Shown: positions 13,889 through 22,160, counted from the stretch's first letter. The stretch: 22,257 nt of DNA from Deltaproteobacteria bacterium (GCA_012271025.1 JAAXHF010000628.1:1-22257), one strand, 5' to 3'. The notes: generated from the letters alone by a model not told the origin. Made by a program: numbers and translations.

Positions 13889-14944
13889 ATGAAGTTCGGC
13901 TATTTCACCCTGACCGATAATCCACCCGCCTATGGCGCCGACCGACGCGACCCCAACCAGTTCCTGCGCGAGGTGCTGCGCGAGTGCCAAGTCGCCGAAG
14001 AACTGGGCTATGAGTCGGCCTGGGTCCCGGAACACCATTTTGGTCTGTTTGGCTGCCTGCCCGCTCCGGCCGTCTTTTTGTCGCACCTGGCGGCCCAGAC
14101 CAGCCGCATCAAGCTGGCCCCGGCAACCGTGCTGCTGCCCTGCCACCATCCCCTGCGGGTGGCCGAAGACTTTGCCCTGTTGGACCTGTTGAGCCAGGGC
14201 CGGAGCGTGTTTTCAGCCGGCCGGGGGTATGACAAGCGCGAGTACGACGCCCTGGCCATCCCGTTCGAGGAAAGCCGCGACCGCTTTGCCGAGGGCCTGG
14301 ATCTGCTCCGTATGGCCTGGACCCAGGAAGAATTTACCTACCACGGACGGTTTTACGACCTGCCGGAGCCGGTGACCTGCCTGCCACGCCCCGTCCAGCA
14401 ACCCCACCCGCCCATCTATGTGGCGTGTTTCAGCCGCCCGACCGTTGAAATGGCGGCCGATAAGGGCTTCCATACGCTGTTCGCCCCCTTTGCCGCAGCC
14501 ATGATGTTCGGCAGCGTTGGCGAAGCCGTCCAAACCTACAAAGGGCTGGCCGCCGAGGCCGGCCACAGCGAGGCGCGGGCCAAGTGCTCCTATTTTGTCA
14601 ATGTGGTCGATAGCCCGGCCGAGGCGCTCCAGACCAAGGCGCGTCTGCTACGCTATCTCAAATCGGTGCTGCCGGCCTTTCCCGCCGACCGCGACAGCGC
14701 GCCGCCGCACATTGCCTATTTTGCTGATATTGTCGAGCGCTTGCAGAGTATGCAGCCCGAGCAGGTCGGGGAACGCAGCATTGTCACCGGCGACCCCGAG
14801 GCGTGTATTGCAACCCTCAAGAAGTGCGAAGCGGCCGGGATTGAAGAGGTCATTCTGTACTTCAACTTCGGCCACTTCAGTCATCAGGATACGCTCCGCT
14901 CAATGGAGCGTTTCGCCCGGGACGTGATGCCCCATTTCAGCTGA
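13889..14944 (+). CDS. LLM-class flavin-dependent oxidoreductase (bacterial luciferase-like), copy 2
   Basis: A 351-aa luciferase-like enzyme. The start is ATG 13889, giving the typical MKFGYFTLTD; the longer open frame to 13685 overlaps the GST gene and is ignored. Family landmarks are PEHHF (47-51), TSRIKLAPATVLLP, RVAEDFALLDLLSQGR and the AGRGYDKREY loop (110-119). Late blocks are TGDPEACIATL and the final RFARDVMPHF. The overall plan matches copy 1 on the other strand, but the sequences are clearly diverged, so they are not a recent duplication. The ribosome site is poor: GAGG lies about 15 nt away, with a stem-loop just upstream, so translation may be controlled. It is the second gene of the GST transcript, and its partner flavin reductase is not in the window. 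Confidence 0.92.
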   Translation: MKFGYFTLTDNPPAYGADRRDPNQFLREVLRECQVAEELGYESAWVPEHHFGLFGCLPAPAVFLSHLAAQTSRIKLAPATVLLPCHHPLRVAEDFALLDLLSQGRSVFSAGRGYDKREYDALAIPFEESRDRFAEGLDLLRMAWTQEEFTYHGRFYDLPEPVTCLPRPVQQPHPPIYVACFSRPTVEMAADKGFHTLFAPFAAAMMFGSVGEAVQTYKGLAAEAGHSEARAKCSYFVNVVDSPAEALQTKARLLRYLKSVLPAFPADRDSAPPHIAYFADIVERLQSMQPEQVGERSIVTGDPEACIATLKKCEAAGIEEVILYFNFGHFSHQDTLRSMERFARDVMPHFS

Positions 14945-14979
14945 GACGCCGGTGAGGTGAGGCTCGCTGCCGCGTTATC

Positions 14980-15354
14980 TTATTGGCACTGGGGATCGCA
15001 GGCCGCCATTTTATTGGCCGCGTCCAACTCACACGACTCGCTGGTCTCGTAGGTATTGTTTCTTTCCAGACAGTCGAGGATGTCATTAATCGGGACGGTC
15101 ATACAGTTGCGGTAGCACACGGGTGAGTCGTTGCCGCCGGCCGCTTCGAGTTTATCGTTCATATAGGTCATGGTGGCTGCAAAACGCGCTAACACGTTGG
15201 TCCCTCCCTCATCGGCCGGCTCCGACGGACTGTAGCCCTCGGGATAGCCGTCCTGAGCGGCGACCACGCCTGGAGCGATGAGGCCCATTCCGGCCAGGGC
15301 GACCCCCAGGACGATTGCATATGCCAGGCTGCGGATTGGCTGTGTGTGACCCAT
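14980..15354 (-). CDS. Small secreted six-cysteine protein of unknown function
   Basis: A 124-aa protein, not recognised. A signal peptide (hydrophobic core about 11-33, cleavage near VVAAQ) is followed by a Gly/Pro/Ser/acid-rich linker (34-52) and a helical C-terminal domain. Its six cysteines are C80, C84, C95, C108, C119 and C123. The spacing is C-3-C-10-C-12-C-10-C-3-C, a mirror-symmetric pattern that would let two antiparallel helices be stapled by nested disulfides. The ATG at 15354 is preceded by GAGGAGG about 8 nt upstream, so the gene is well supported. It converges on the LLM copy 2 gene with 35 bp between stops. Role unknown; an extracytoplasmic alpha-hairpin binder, inhibitor or toxin-like peptide is possible. 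Confidence 0.75.
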   Translation of the reverse strand: MGHTQPIRSLAYAIVLGVALAGMGLIAPGVVAAQDGYPEGYSPSEPADEGGTNVLARFAATMTYMNDKLEAAGGNDSPVCYRNCMTVPINDILDCLERNNTYETSESCELDAANKMAACDPQCQ

Positions 15355-15433
15355 GCCTTATCCTCCTCTTCACACTTGCTGCGCTGGGCCTTCTCATATC
15401 GTCCTGACCTGGCTTGCGCAAGGCGAGGCCGTA

Positions 15434-15456
15434 CCAGCGCCCGGGTCCGGCGCTGG
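15434..15456. repeat. Stem-loop in the gap before the amidohydrolase 3' end
   Basis: CCAGCGCC and GGCGCTGG pair perfectly across a 7-nt loop. A short palindrome, CTTGCGCAAG (15413-15422), lies just left of it. No T run follows on either strand. The gap 15355-15539 otherwise holds only the upstream region of the six-cysteine gene. Confidence 0.4.
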
Positions 15457-15488
15457 CGTGGAGTACTGGATTTGGAGAGGGCTGCGAC

Positions 15489-15517
15489 GCAGGGACGCCC
15501 TAGCCGGACATCCCTGC
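15489..15517 (-). repeat. Stem-loop about 20 bp downstream of the amidohydrolase stop
   Basis: GCAGGGA (15489-15495) and TCCCTGC (15511-15517) form a 7-bp stem around a 15-nt loop. Position suggests 3'-end protection or weak termination of the leftward amidohydrolase transcript; a T tract is absent. Confidence 0.35.
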
Positions 15518-15539
15518 TGAGGCGGCAGCGTGGGCCTGA

Positions 15540-17222
15540 CTAGGCGCTGCGCAGCACCCGGCCGGCCAGAGCGCCGGCGTGCTCCAGGCCCTCCATGAAG
15601 ACCTGGCCGTTGACCAGGGTGTTTTTGTAACCGGACGACTGCTGAATATAGCGGCCGGCACCGGCCGGGAAGTCATACACGAAGGTCGGCGGCGGCAGGT
15701 GCAGATTGTCGTAATCAATGACGTTCAGATCCGCATACGCGCCCGGGCGAATCACCCCTCGGTCTTGAATCCCGAACAGCTCGGCCGGGTCGGCGGTCAG
15801 TTTCCGAATGGCCTGCTCGACCGTGAAATGCCCGCGCTCCTGAACCCAGTGTTTGAGAAAATAGGTCGGCAGGCTGGAGTCCATGATCTGGCCACAGTGG
15901 GCGCCGGAGTCGCCCAGACCGATCACCACATGGGGATGATCCAGCATCGTCTGCACCGCCTCAAAACGGGGATTCAAAAAGGGATAGTTGAACAGTGCCT
16001 TGCCGTCCTGCTCGACGGACAGCTGAATAAACGCCTCGGCCGGGCTGACACCGAGCCGCTCGGCGTGAGCCTGGAGGCTGTCCTGGGCCTGATGGTCGTA
16101 GCGGGCTTCGGTGTCGGACAGCACGAAGATCTGACCAAAATCGATCGGCGGCGGGTCGGCCAGGGCCTGTTCGATCATGGTCGCGCGGTATAGGGGGTTG
16201 CGCAGCTTGGCGACTTTTTCGTCCAGACGCAGGGCGCGTAAGGCTCGCCAGGACGGCGCCCGATCAAACGGGGTGCGGTTCACAAAGCCAAACAACACGC
16301 CGATGCCGCGGGTAGTCGACTGGGCCACGACCTTGGCTCCCCTGGCGTTGCTGGTGCTGATCTGGTCGAGCATGGCGGCAAACGCCTGCGGGTGGGGACG
16401 ACTCTGGGCCAGACCGAAGGTCACCGGTCGGCCGGTCGCCAGGCTGACCTCGGTCATCCAGTCGACTTCGCGTTTGAGGTCTTCGGGCTTGCCGCTGTCA
16501 ATCCCCGGCGCGGCTTCGACCACGCCACGCCCCAGCTTGCCCAGCGCGCTGGTGATGCCCATCAATTCCTCGGAGGTGGCAAACGTGCCGGGCACCGGCT
16601 GGCCTTCCGGCGTGCGGTGCAGAATGGTGCGGGAGGTGGAAAAGCCCAGCGCCCCGCCGGCAATCGCCTCTTCAACAATATCCCGCATGCGGGCAATCGC
16701 CTCGGGGCCGGCCGGCCTGTTCTCCAGGCTCTCTTCGCCCATGGCCCAGTAGCGCACGGCGCAGTGGCCGACCAGACCGCCGACGTTGACGCCTTTTGGC
16801 AGGCCGTCGAGCGCCTTGAGATACTCGCCATACGTCTCCCAGGTCCACGGCATGCCGGTCATGATGCTCTCGGCCGGGATGTCCTCGACCGACTCCATCA
16901 GATGCGCCAGGTATTCCCGGTCTTTTGGGTGGCAGGGAGCGAAGGTCACTCCGCAGTTGCCCATCACGACCGAGGTCACGCCGTGCCAGCACGACGAGGA
17001 CGCCACCGGATCCCAGCTGATCTGGGCGTCCAGATGGGTATGGATATCAATGAAACCGGGGGTCACCAGATGCCCCTCGGCATCAATCGTCCGCTTTGCC
17101 GTAGCGCTGATGTTCCCGATTTCGGCAATCCGGTCGCCCTGCACGGCAACATCGGCCCGGTACGCCGGCTTGCCCGTCCCGTCAACAATGGTTCCGCTTT
17201 TGATCACAACATCGTAGGCCAT
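15540..17222 (-). CDS. Family-3 amidohydrolase, N-acyl-D-amino-acid deacylase (D-aminoacylase)-like
   Basis: A 560-aa metal-dependent hydrolase of the amidohydrolase superfamily. The N-terminal strands DVVIKSGTIVDGTGK and TPGFIDIHTHLD are followed by the metal-binding pair H61/H63. GNCGVTFAPC provides C90, the metal-bridging cysteine of D-aminoacylases. The catalytic aspartate is D438 in GLGDSGAHCG. The C-terminal GVIRPGAYADLNVIDYDNL is the returning beta-sandwich common to the family. The ATG at 17222 has AGGAGG five nt upstream. A 41-bp inverted repeat ends a few bases before that ribosome site. Enzymes of this group hydrolyse N-acyl-D-amino acids or related amides, and many homologues in environmental bacteria are of unknown specificity. 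It is monocistronic as far as visible. Confidence 0.9.
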   Translation of the reverse strand: MAYDVVIKSGTIVDGTGKPAYRADVAVQGDRIAEIGNISATAKRTIDAEGHLVTPGFIDIHTHLDAQISWDPVASSSCWHGVTSVVMGNCGVTFAPCHPKDREYLAHLMESVEDIPAESIMTGMPWTWETYGEYLKALDGLPKGVNVGGLVGHCAVRYWAMGEESLENRPAGPEAIARMRDIVEEAIAGGALGFSTSRTILHRTPEGQPVPGTFATSEELMGITSALGKLGRGVVEAAPGIDSGKPEDLKREVDWMTEVSLATGRPVTFGLAQSRPHPQAFAAMLDQISTSNARGAKVVAQSTTRGIGVLFGFVNRTPFDRAPSWRALRALRLDEKVAKLRNPLYRATMIEQALADPPPIDFGQIFVLSDTEARYDHQAQDSLQAHAERLGVSPAEAFIQLSVEQDGKALFNYPFLNPRFEAVQTMLDHPHVVIGLGDSGAHCGQIMDSSLPTYFLKHWVQERGHFTVEQAIRKLTADPAELFGIQDRGVIRPGAYADLNVIDYDNLHLPPPTFVYDFPAGAGRYIQQSSGYKNTLVNGQVFMEGLEHAGALAGRVLRSA

Positions 17223-17239
17223 GCTTTCCTCCTGGTTCT

Positions 17240-17280
17240 CGCACAGTGGGGATGCCCCGTCGGGGCGTCCCCACTGTGCG
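17240..17280 (-). repeat. Long, nearly perfect inverted repeat in the amidohydrolase leader
   Basis: Two 20-bp arms (17240-17259 and 17261-17280) are complementary except at one position (T at 17253 against G at 17267) and are separated by a single base. In the leftward transcript it would form a very stable hairpin ending about six nt before the AGGAGG of the amidohydrolase gene. In the other direction it lies upstream of the secreted sCache gene. Neither orientation has a following T tract. Confidence 0.75.
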
Positions 17281-17296
17281 CGATCCGGTTTGGTGT

Positions 17297-17340
17297 GTCA
17301 ACGATTCTCATTGACTCTCCCCGCCGGCTCACGATACAAG
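17297..17340 (+). promoter_or_regulatory. Candidate promoter and overlapping operator for the sCache gene
   Basis: TTGACT (17311-17316), an 18-nt spacer and TACAAG (17335-17340) lie about 50 bp before the ATG at 17391. The -35 doubles as the right arm of an inverted repeat, GTCAA (17297-17301) with TTGAC (17311-17315), which could be a repressor or activator site. The -10 is only 4 of 6. Confidence 0.4.
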
Positions 17341-17390
17341 ATGGCGGTTCTCACCATCGAATCTCTCAGCCTGTCCGAGGAAGATCACCA

Positions 17391-19091
17391 ATGAAAAAAA
17401 TTGCGCTGCTGGCTATCGTGGCCTGTTTTCTCCTGAGCGGGACAGCCTTCGCCCAGACCGGGAACGGCATGGCGATGTTGGAAAACCCCGCGCCCGATTC
17501 GTACCAGAGCGGGCTAGCGGTGATCTCCGGCTGGGCCTGTGACGCACAGGAGATTGTGATCGAGATTGACGCTATGTCCTTCACCGCAGCCTACGGCACG
17601 ATGCGCGGGGACACCCAGGAGAGGTGTGGCGATACCGACAACGGCTTCAGCTTCCTGTGGAACTGGAACAACAGCGGAGATGGGGAGCATACCGTTCGTG
17701 CGTTGGCCGACGGCACCCCGTTCGGCGAGGCCACGGTGACCGTCACCACCTTCGGGACGGAGTTTCTGCGCGATGCGCACGGCGTGTATTCCCTGACGAA
17801 TTTCCCGACTACCGACGAGGAGACCCGTATCCAATGGGAGGAATCCCTCCAGAACTTTGTCATCCGGGACAATCCGACGACCTTCACCCGCGACTTCGTG
17901 CGAGCCGCGCTGGGCCGCTATGACCGAGACGGGCGAGAGGCGACAGCGGCGTACTACAACTCCCCGGCCAGCGTTGAGGGGCAGTGGTATGTGTTCATCA
18001 TTGATGAGAACGATCTGTTCATTGCCCATCCGATCATGTCCGAACTGATAGGCCAGGATATCAAAACTATTGTTGGCTCGGACGGTTACGAACTCGGGCG
18101 GGAGATCGCCATGGCAACCGAGGCCGGGCACTGGATTCATTACCTGTGGCCCAACCCGGTCACTGGAGAGGAAGAGCCCAAGCATACATGGGCTATCCGT
18201 CACGATGGGCTCATTTTTGGATCAGGCTACTACGAGTCGCTGACTGATGACGCCACGCCTCTCACGGTCGGTAACTCCCAGGTCGCTGGTGTGGCTGCCG
18301 TCCTGGAGAATCCTGCTCCGGGCTCGTTCCACAGCGGCATGGCTGTTCTGTCCGGCTGGGCGTGTGAGGCGGAGGAGATTCTCATTCAAATAAACGATAT
18401 GTCGCTGACAGCCGCCTACGGCACGGTCCGCGCGGATACTCAGGCTGTCTGCGGCGATATCAACAACGGCTTCAGTCTGCTGTTGAACTGGAACATCCTC
18501 GGCGACGGAGTGCATACCGTCCGGGCTTTCCTTGACGGCACACTCTTCGCTCAGGTTCCGGTCACCGTCACCACCTTCGGAGTCGAGATGCTCGGGGATG
18601 AGGAAAAAGCGACCTTCACCCGGAACCTCGTGCAAGCGGCGCTGGATCGCTATGACCGGGAGGGACGTGAGGCGACGGTCGCCTACCACAACTCCCCGGC
18701 CAGCGTTGACGGAGAGTGGTATGTGTTCATCATTGACGAGAACGATCTCATCATCTCGCATCCGGTCTCGCCCGGATTGGTAGGCCAGGATATCAAAACT
18801 ATTGTCGGCTCTGACGGCTATGAGTTAGGTGAGGAGATTGCCAGGGCGACCGAGGCCGGACACTGGATTGACTACCTGTGGCCCAACCCTGCGGCGGGCG
18901 GGGTAGAAGAGCCCAAGCACTCATGGGCCATCCGTCACAACGGACTCATCTTTGTGTCAGGGTACTACGGCCCGCCGAATTTTCAGGAATACGAACTGAC
19001 GGACTTCCCCGGCGCTGGCGCGGCACTCAGCCTGCAATGGTCCCAACCCTTGCAGAATTTCGTGATTACCAGCGTGATGCCGTCGGAATAG
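17391..19091 (+). CDS. Secreted tandem Ig-like / sCache_2 repeat protein
   Basis: A 566-aa exported protein; the open frame runs far upstream, but MKKIALLAIVACFLLSGTAFA at 17391 is a textbook signal peptide (cut after residue 21). It holds two modules. Each starts with an Ig-like domain (LENPAP..SG.AV.SGWAC, cysteine pairs C50/C79 and C325/C354) ending in VTVTTFG. Each continues with a single-Cache domain: NSPASV..WYVFIIDENDL, GQDIKTIVGSDGYELG, EAGHWI.YLWPNP and EPKH.WAIRH.GLIF.SGYY. The first Ig starts at residue 30 and the second at 305. A linker of about 31 residues (YSLTNFP..LQNFVIR, about 133-159) lies between Ig and Cache only in module 1, and a copy of it forms the C-terminus (535-560). 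Cache domains bind small ligands, but there is no kinase, methyl-accepting or other output domain and no further membrane segment, so it may be a free periplasmic binding protein. Confidence 0.85.
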   Translation: MKKIALLAIVACFLLSGTAFAQTGNGMAMLENPAPDSYQSGLAVISGWACDAQEIVIEIDAMSFTAAYGTMRGDTQERCGDTDNGFSFLWNWNNSGDGEHTVRALADGTPFGEATVTVTTFGTEFLRDAHGVYSLTNFPTTDEETRIQWEESLQNFVIRDNPTTFTRDFVRAALGRYDRDGREATAAYYNSPASVEGQWYVFIIDENDLFIAHPIMSELIGQDIKTIVGSDGYELGREIAMATEAGHWIHYLWPNPVTGEEEPKHTWAIRHDGLIFGSGYYESLTDDATPLTVGNSQVAGVAAVLENPAPGSFHSGMAVLSGWACEAEEILIQINDMSLTAAYGTVRADTQAVCGDINNGFSLLLNWNILGDGVHTVRAFLDGTLFAQVPVTVTTFGVEMLGDEEKATFTRNLVQAALDRYDREGREATVAYHNSPASVDGEWYVFIIDENDLIISHPVSPGLVGQDIKTIVGSDGYELGEEIARATEAGHWIDYLWPNPAAGGVEEPKHSWAIRHNGLIFVSGYYGPPNFQEYELTDFPGAGAALSLQWSQPLQNFVITSVMPSE

Positions 19092-19099
19092 TGCGCGGA

Positions 19100-22000
19100 C
19101 TAGGACAGCTCGGCCAAAAGCGTGCGGGCCTGCCCTATATCACGGCTCTCCCCGGCCGTATCACACCCGACCAGACTGTCTTCCAACAGCTGTCGCGCCT
19201 CGGTTCGCCGTCCCCAGCTTTGCCACGCCCGGCTCAGGCCCACAACCGCCCGCAGCTCCCACAACCTGGCCTGCTGTCGGCGGGCGAGCGCAATCGCCCG
19301 CTGAAAACACTCCTCAACCAGGGGTCGGGTTCGCGAGTCGTGCCCGCTGCCGTTCGTGCCGTACCGCTCGCCTTCCCGGGCCAGCACAAGCTCGGCTTTG
19401 ATTCGGTACAGCTCGGCCTCACAAAACCGCTCGTGCGTCTCCCCAACCAATGCCACAGCCTCGTCAACGGTCTGCAAGCCGTCGGCCAGTCGCCCTGCCG
19501 TGGCATACGCCTCGGCCAGGACGGCCAGATAATAGGGGCGCATGACCTGCGCTCCGGTCGCGCCCCAGTCGGCCAGTCCCCGGCAAATCTGCCCGATCCC
19601 GTCCACCGCCCGATTGTGCTGATTGTGGCCGTCGGCCACCAGGATCGTTCCCAGGGCCAGCCAGTAGGCGAAGCCGTGTTCCTGCGACACCGCGATCGTC
19701 TCCTCGGCAAACGCCCGGGTGTCGTGTTCATCCCGGCACATATGCGACACAATGGCCGCACAGCCCAGCGCATAGGCCAGGCTGTGGGGATGGGCGAGCT
19801 GGCGGGCCAGGGACACGGCTTGGCGGGCGCTATCACGGGCCTGGTGCGGAAAACCGAGCAGGCACAGCGATAGCGCGGTATACGAGCGACACACGACACC
19901 CGGATCCTGAACAAACCCGTCAGCCCGACGACGGTGGGGATCGTACAGGGCCAGCCCTTGCTCGAAATGATCCCGCGCCCGGCCGAACTCGCCCAGATGA
20001 AAGTGCGTAATCCCCAGGGTGTTATGAGCCGAAAGCAGCAGGGTCGGCTCGGTCTGGCGCTCGGCCAGGGCCAGGAACTGCTCTCCCAAGCGGCGGGTGG
20101 TGTGGAACTCGCCCCGAATCAGGGCCACCGCGCTCAGCCCGCGCAGCGCCCGAAAGAGCTGACGGGTCTCGCCAATCGCCTCACACAGGCTGCGCGCCCG
20201 GCTATAGACCTCTTCCACTTCCGGAGCGGCATAGCCTTTGGTCATGGCCAGCGGCACGCTGAGGCTGAGCGACAGGGCGATTTCCTGTTGGGCGCGGTGA
20301 TGGTCCGGTGCAAAAGTGGACTCGGTCATCATCGTCCGCTTGCCTGTCGGGTCTTGCCGACCGAGCAGAGACAGGCCGCGTGACAGATGGGCGATGGCCT
20401 CCTGGTAGGCGCAGCGTTGCAGGGCGTTATGGGCCGCCTGTTGCAGATAGGGAACGGCGCGGTCAAAGACCCGCGCCTGCTCAAAGTGCATGGCCAGTTC
20501 GGCCGCAATCTCTCCGGTCCGCTCGCCATACGCCTGCTCTTCCCGTTCTCCAATGGCGCGGTGGAGCTGGAGGCGGCGGCCGACCGGGATGCGTCCGTAC
20601 AAGACGTTCTGGTACAGCGAATGGATAAATCGATACCGGCCGGCCACGGTGCCGTCCGGCCATTCGGTCCAGCCGTCGGCGGACAGGAATTTTCTCTGGC
20701 GGACCAGGGCCTGACAGTGCTCCTCGGCCTGTGTGGCTGTCCCATTCTTGAAATATGGGCCGTCGTGGCCCACGGTGCCATCCAGAGCTGCGGCGGAAAA
20801 CTCGACCCCGGCCACACTGGCCGTCTCAAGCAGCTGCTGTTGGTGTGGATTCAGGCGGTCGATTTGTTTCTCGATCATCTGCCGTAAACTGTCGGGCACC
20901 CAGTCTTGGCCATCATCCATACTCGCCAGGTCGAACAGCCGCGCTTGCACTTCCCAGCGTCCGTTGACCTCGCTCAGGGAGCCATGGGCGACCAGATAAT
21001 CCAGCAGATTCACCAGAAAGAGCGGATTACCGTCCGTCTGCCGATGCAGCAACACGGTCAGCCGGGCGTGGTCCGGGGCAGCCAGCGGGAAACGGTCGGC
21101 CAGATATTCCCCAACGGCCGACGCCGTCAGAAATGCCAGCGACAGGTCTCCACACTGGCGGTGCATGCGCAGCTCTTGGCTGAGGGCGGCGAGCGGATGG
21201 GCGGCGTTCGAGATGTCGGCCGGTCGGTAGGTCGTCAGTACCAACAGGCGGGCCGCCTCTTGCCGCTGGGCCAAGACCGACAAGAGGGCCAAGGTGGAGT
21301 GATCGCTCCATTGCAGGTCTTCAAGCACCAAGACCAGACACACCTCGGTGGTCAGGGCTTCCAGGGCTTTGACCATCTCGCGCAGCATCCGCTCGCGAGT
21401 GACGCCCTGAATGCGGCGCTGGAGGGCTTCGAGTTCGCCCGGCTCAAGCAGAGACGGCAGCTGCGCCAGCCAGCTCGGGGCGTGTTGGGCCAGGACGGCC
21501 ATCAGACGCGGCCCGTCGGTCCGCCGACACAGCCGCTCCAGGGCTTCCAGCACCGGCATATATGCCTCGCCCGCCCCGTGCTGCTCAATACACTGTCCGC
21601 GTCCGACCCACACCGAGGCGGGGTGTTCGACCTGAGCCAGAAAGGCCTCAACCAGCGTTGTTTTGCCAATGCCGGCCTCGCCGGTCACAAACACGATCTG
21701 GCGGACACCGGCCTGGGCGCGGCCGAACCAGTCGTGGAGCCGGCTCAGTTCCTGCTCGCGGCCGACGAGCGGAGGCAGGCCGGAGTCGGCCTGAGGCGGC
21801 CCGACTCCGGCCGCCGAAGACAGCGGGGCAATGAACCGATAGCCGCGCCGATGGACAGTCTCAATGAACCGGGGCTGTATTGCCGCGTCGCCCAGCGCCC
21901 GCCGCAGGCGACGAATGCAGGCCTTGAGCACCCCGTCGCTGACCGTTGTCCCAGACCACACGGTGTCGAGCAGTTGCTGTTTGATAACCAGCTGTCCGGG

Positions 22001-22132
22001 CTGGTCCACCAAACACTGTAAGACGGCAAAATCCTTGGGTTTCAGGGCGATGGACTGGGTTCCATGCCACAGACATTCATTCCCCAGATCAAGGCGAAAG
22101 GGGGGAAAGCTGATCTGCACTCCAGGTCTCAT
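19100..22132 (-). CDS. Large transcriptional regulator: OmpR-type winged helix, AAA ATPase, TPR region
   Basis: A 1010-aa one-component regulator. The N-terminal winged helix (about 8-103) matches the OmpR/PhoB DNA-binding class: IALKPKDFAVLQCLVDQPGQ, TVWSGTTVSDGVLKACIRRL, and the wing ETVHRRGYRF. A linker leads to a signal-transduction ATPase module opening with LVGREQELSRL. Its Walker A is GEAGIGKTT (151-159) and its Walker B is LVLVLEDLQWSD (266-277). The remaining half (about 520-1010) is helical with tetratricopeptide-like periodicity and probably binds a ligand or protein. There is no phosphoacceptor receiver domain. The ATG at 22132 sits only two nt after AGGAGG, and a GTG four codons downstream is an alternative. 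Its 3' end is 8 bp from that of the convergent sCache gene, with no terminator between. Confidence 0.92.
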   Translation of the reverse strand: MRPGVQISFPPFRLDLGNECLWHGTQSIALKPKDFAVLQCLVDQPGQLVIKQQLLDTVWSGTTVSDGVLKACIRRLRRALGDAAIQPRFIETVHRRGYRFIAPLSSAAGVGPPQADSGLPPLVGREQELSRLHDWFGRAQAGVRQIVFVTGEAGIGKTTLVEAFLAQVEHPASVWVGRGQCIEQHGAGEAYMPVLEALERLCRRTDGPRLMAVLAQHAPSWLAQLPSLLEPGELEALQRRIQGVTRERMLREMVKALEALTTEVCLVLVLEDLQWSDHSTLALLSVLAQRQEAARLLVLTTYRPADISNAAHPLAALSQELRMHRQCGDLSLAFLTASAVGEYLADRFPLAAPDHARLTVLLHRQTDGNPLFLVNLLDYLVAHGSLSEVNGRWEVQARLFDLASMDDGQDWVPDSLRQMIEKQIDRLNPHQQQLLETASVAGVEFSAAALDGTVGHDGPYFKNGTATQAEEHCQALVRQRKFLSADGWTEWPDGTVAGRYRFIHSLYQNVLYGRIPVGRRLQLHRAIGEREEQAYGERTGEIAAELAMHFEQARVFDRAVPYLQQAAHNALQRCAYQEAIAHLSRGLSLLGRQDPTGKRTMMTESTFAPDHHRAQQEIALSLSLSVPLAMTKGYAAPEVEEVYSRARSLCEAIGETRQLFRALRGLSAVALIRGEFHTTRRLGEQFLALAERQTEPTLLLSAHNTLGITHFHLGEFGRARDHFEQGLALYDPHRRRADGFVQDPGVVCRSYTALSLCLLGFPHQARDSARQAVSLARQLAHPHSLAYALGCAAIVSHMCRDEHDTRAFAEETIAVSQEHGFAYWLALGTILVADGHNQHNRAVDGIGQICRGLADWGATGAQVMRPYYLAVLAEAYATAGRLADGLQTVDEAVALVGETHERFCEAELYRIKAELVLAREGERYGTNGSGHDSRTRPLVEECFQRAIALARRQQARLWELRAVVGLSRAWQSWGRRTEARQLLEDSLVGCDTAGESRDIGQARTLLAELS

Positions 22133-22160
22133 ATCCTCCTCATATCATCCCCGAGCTTGA

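Noticed and set aside
16392..17390. Upstream extension of the sCache open frame antisense to the amidohydrolase gene
   Set aside because: The signal peptide at 17391 defines the start, and the extension lies entirely opposite a well-supported gene and through the inverted repeat.
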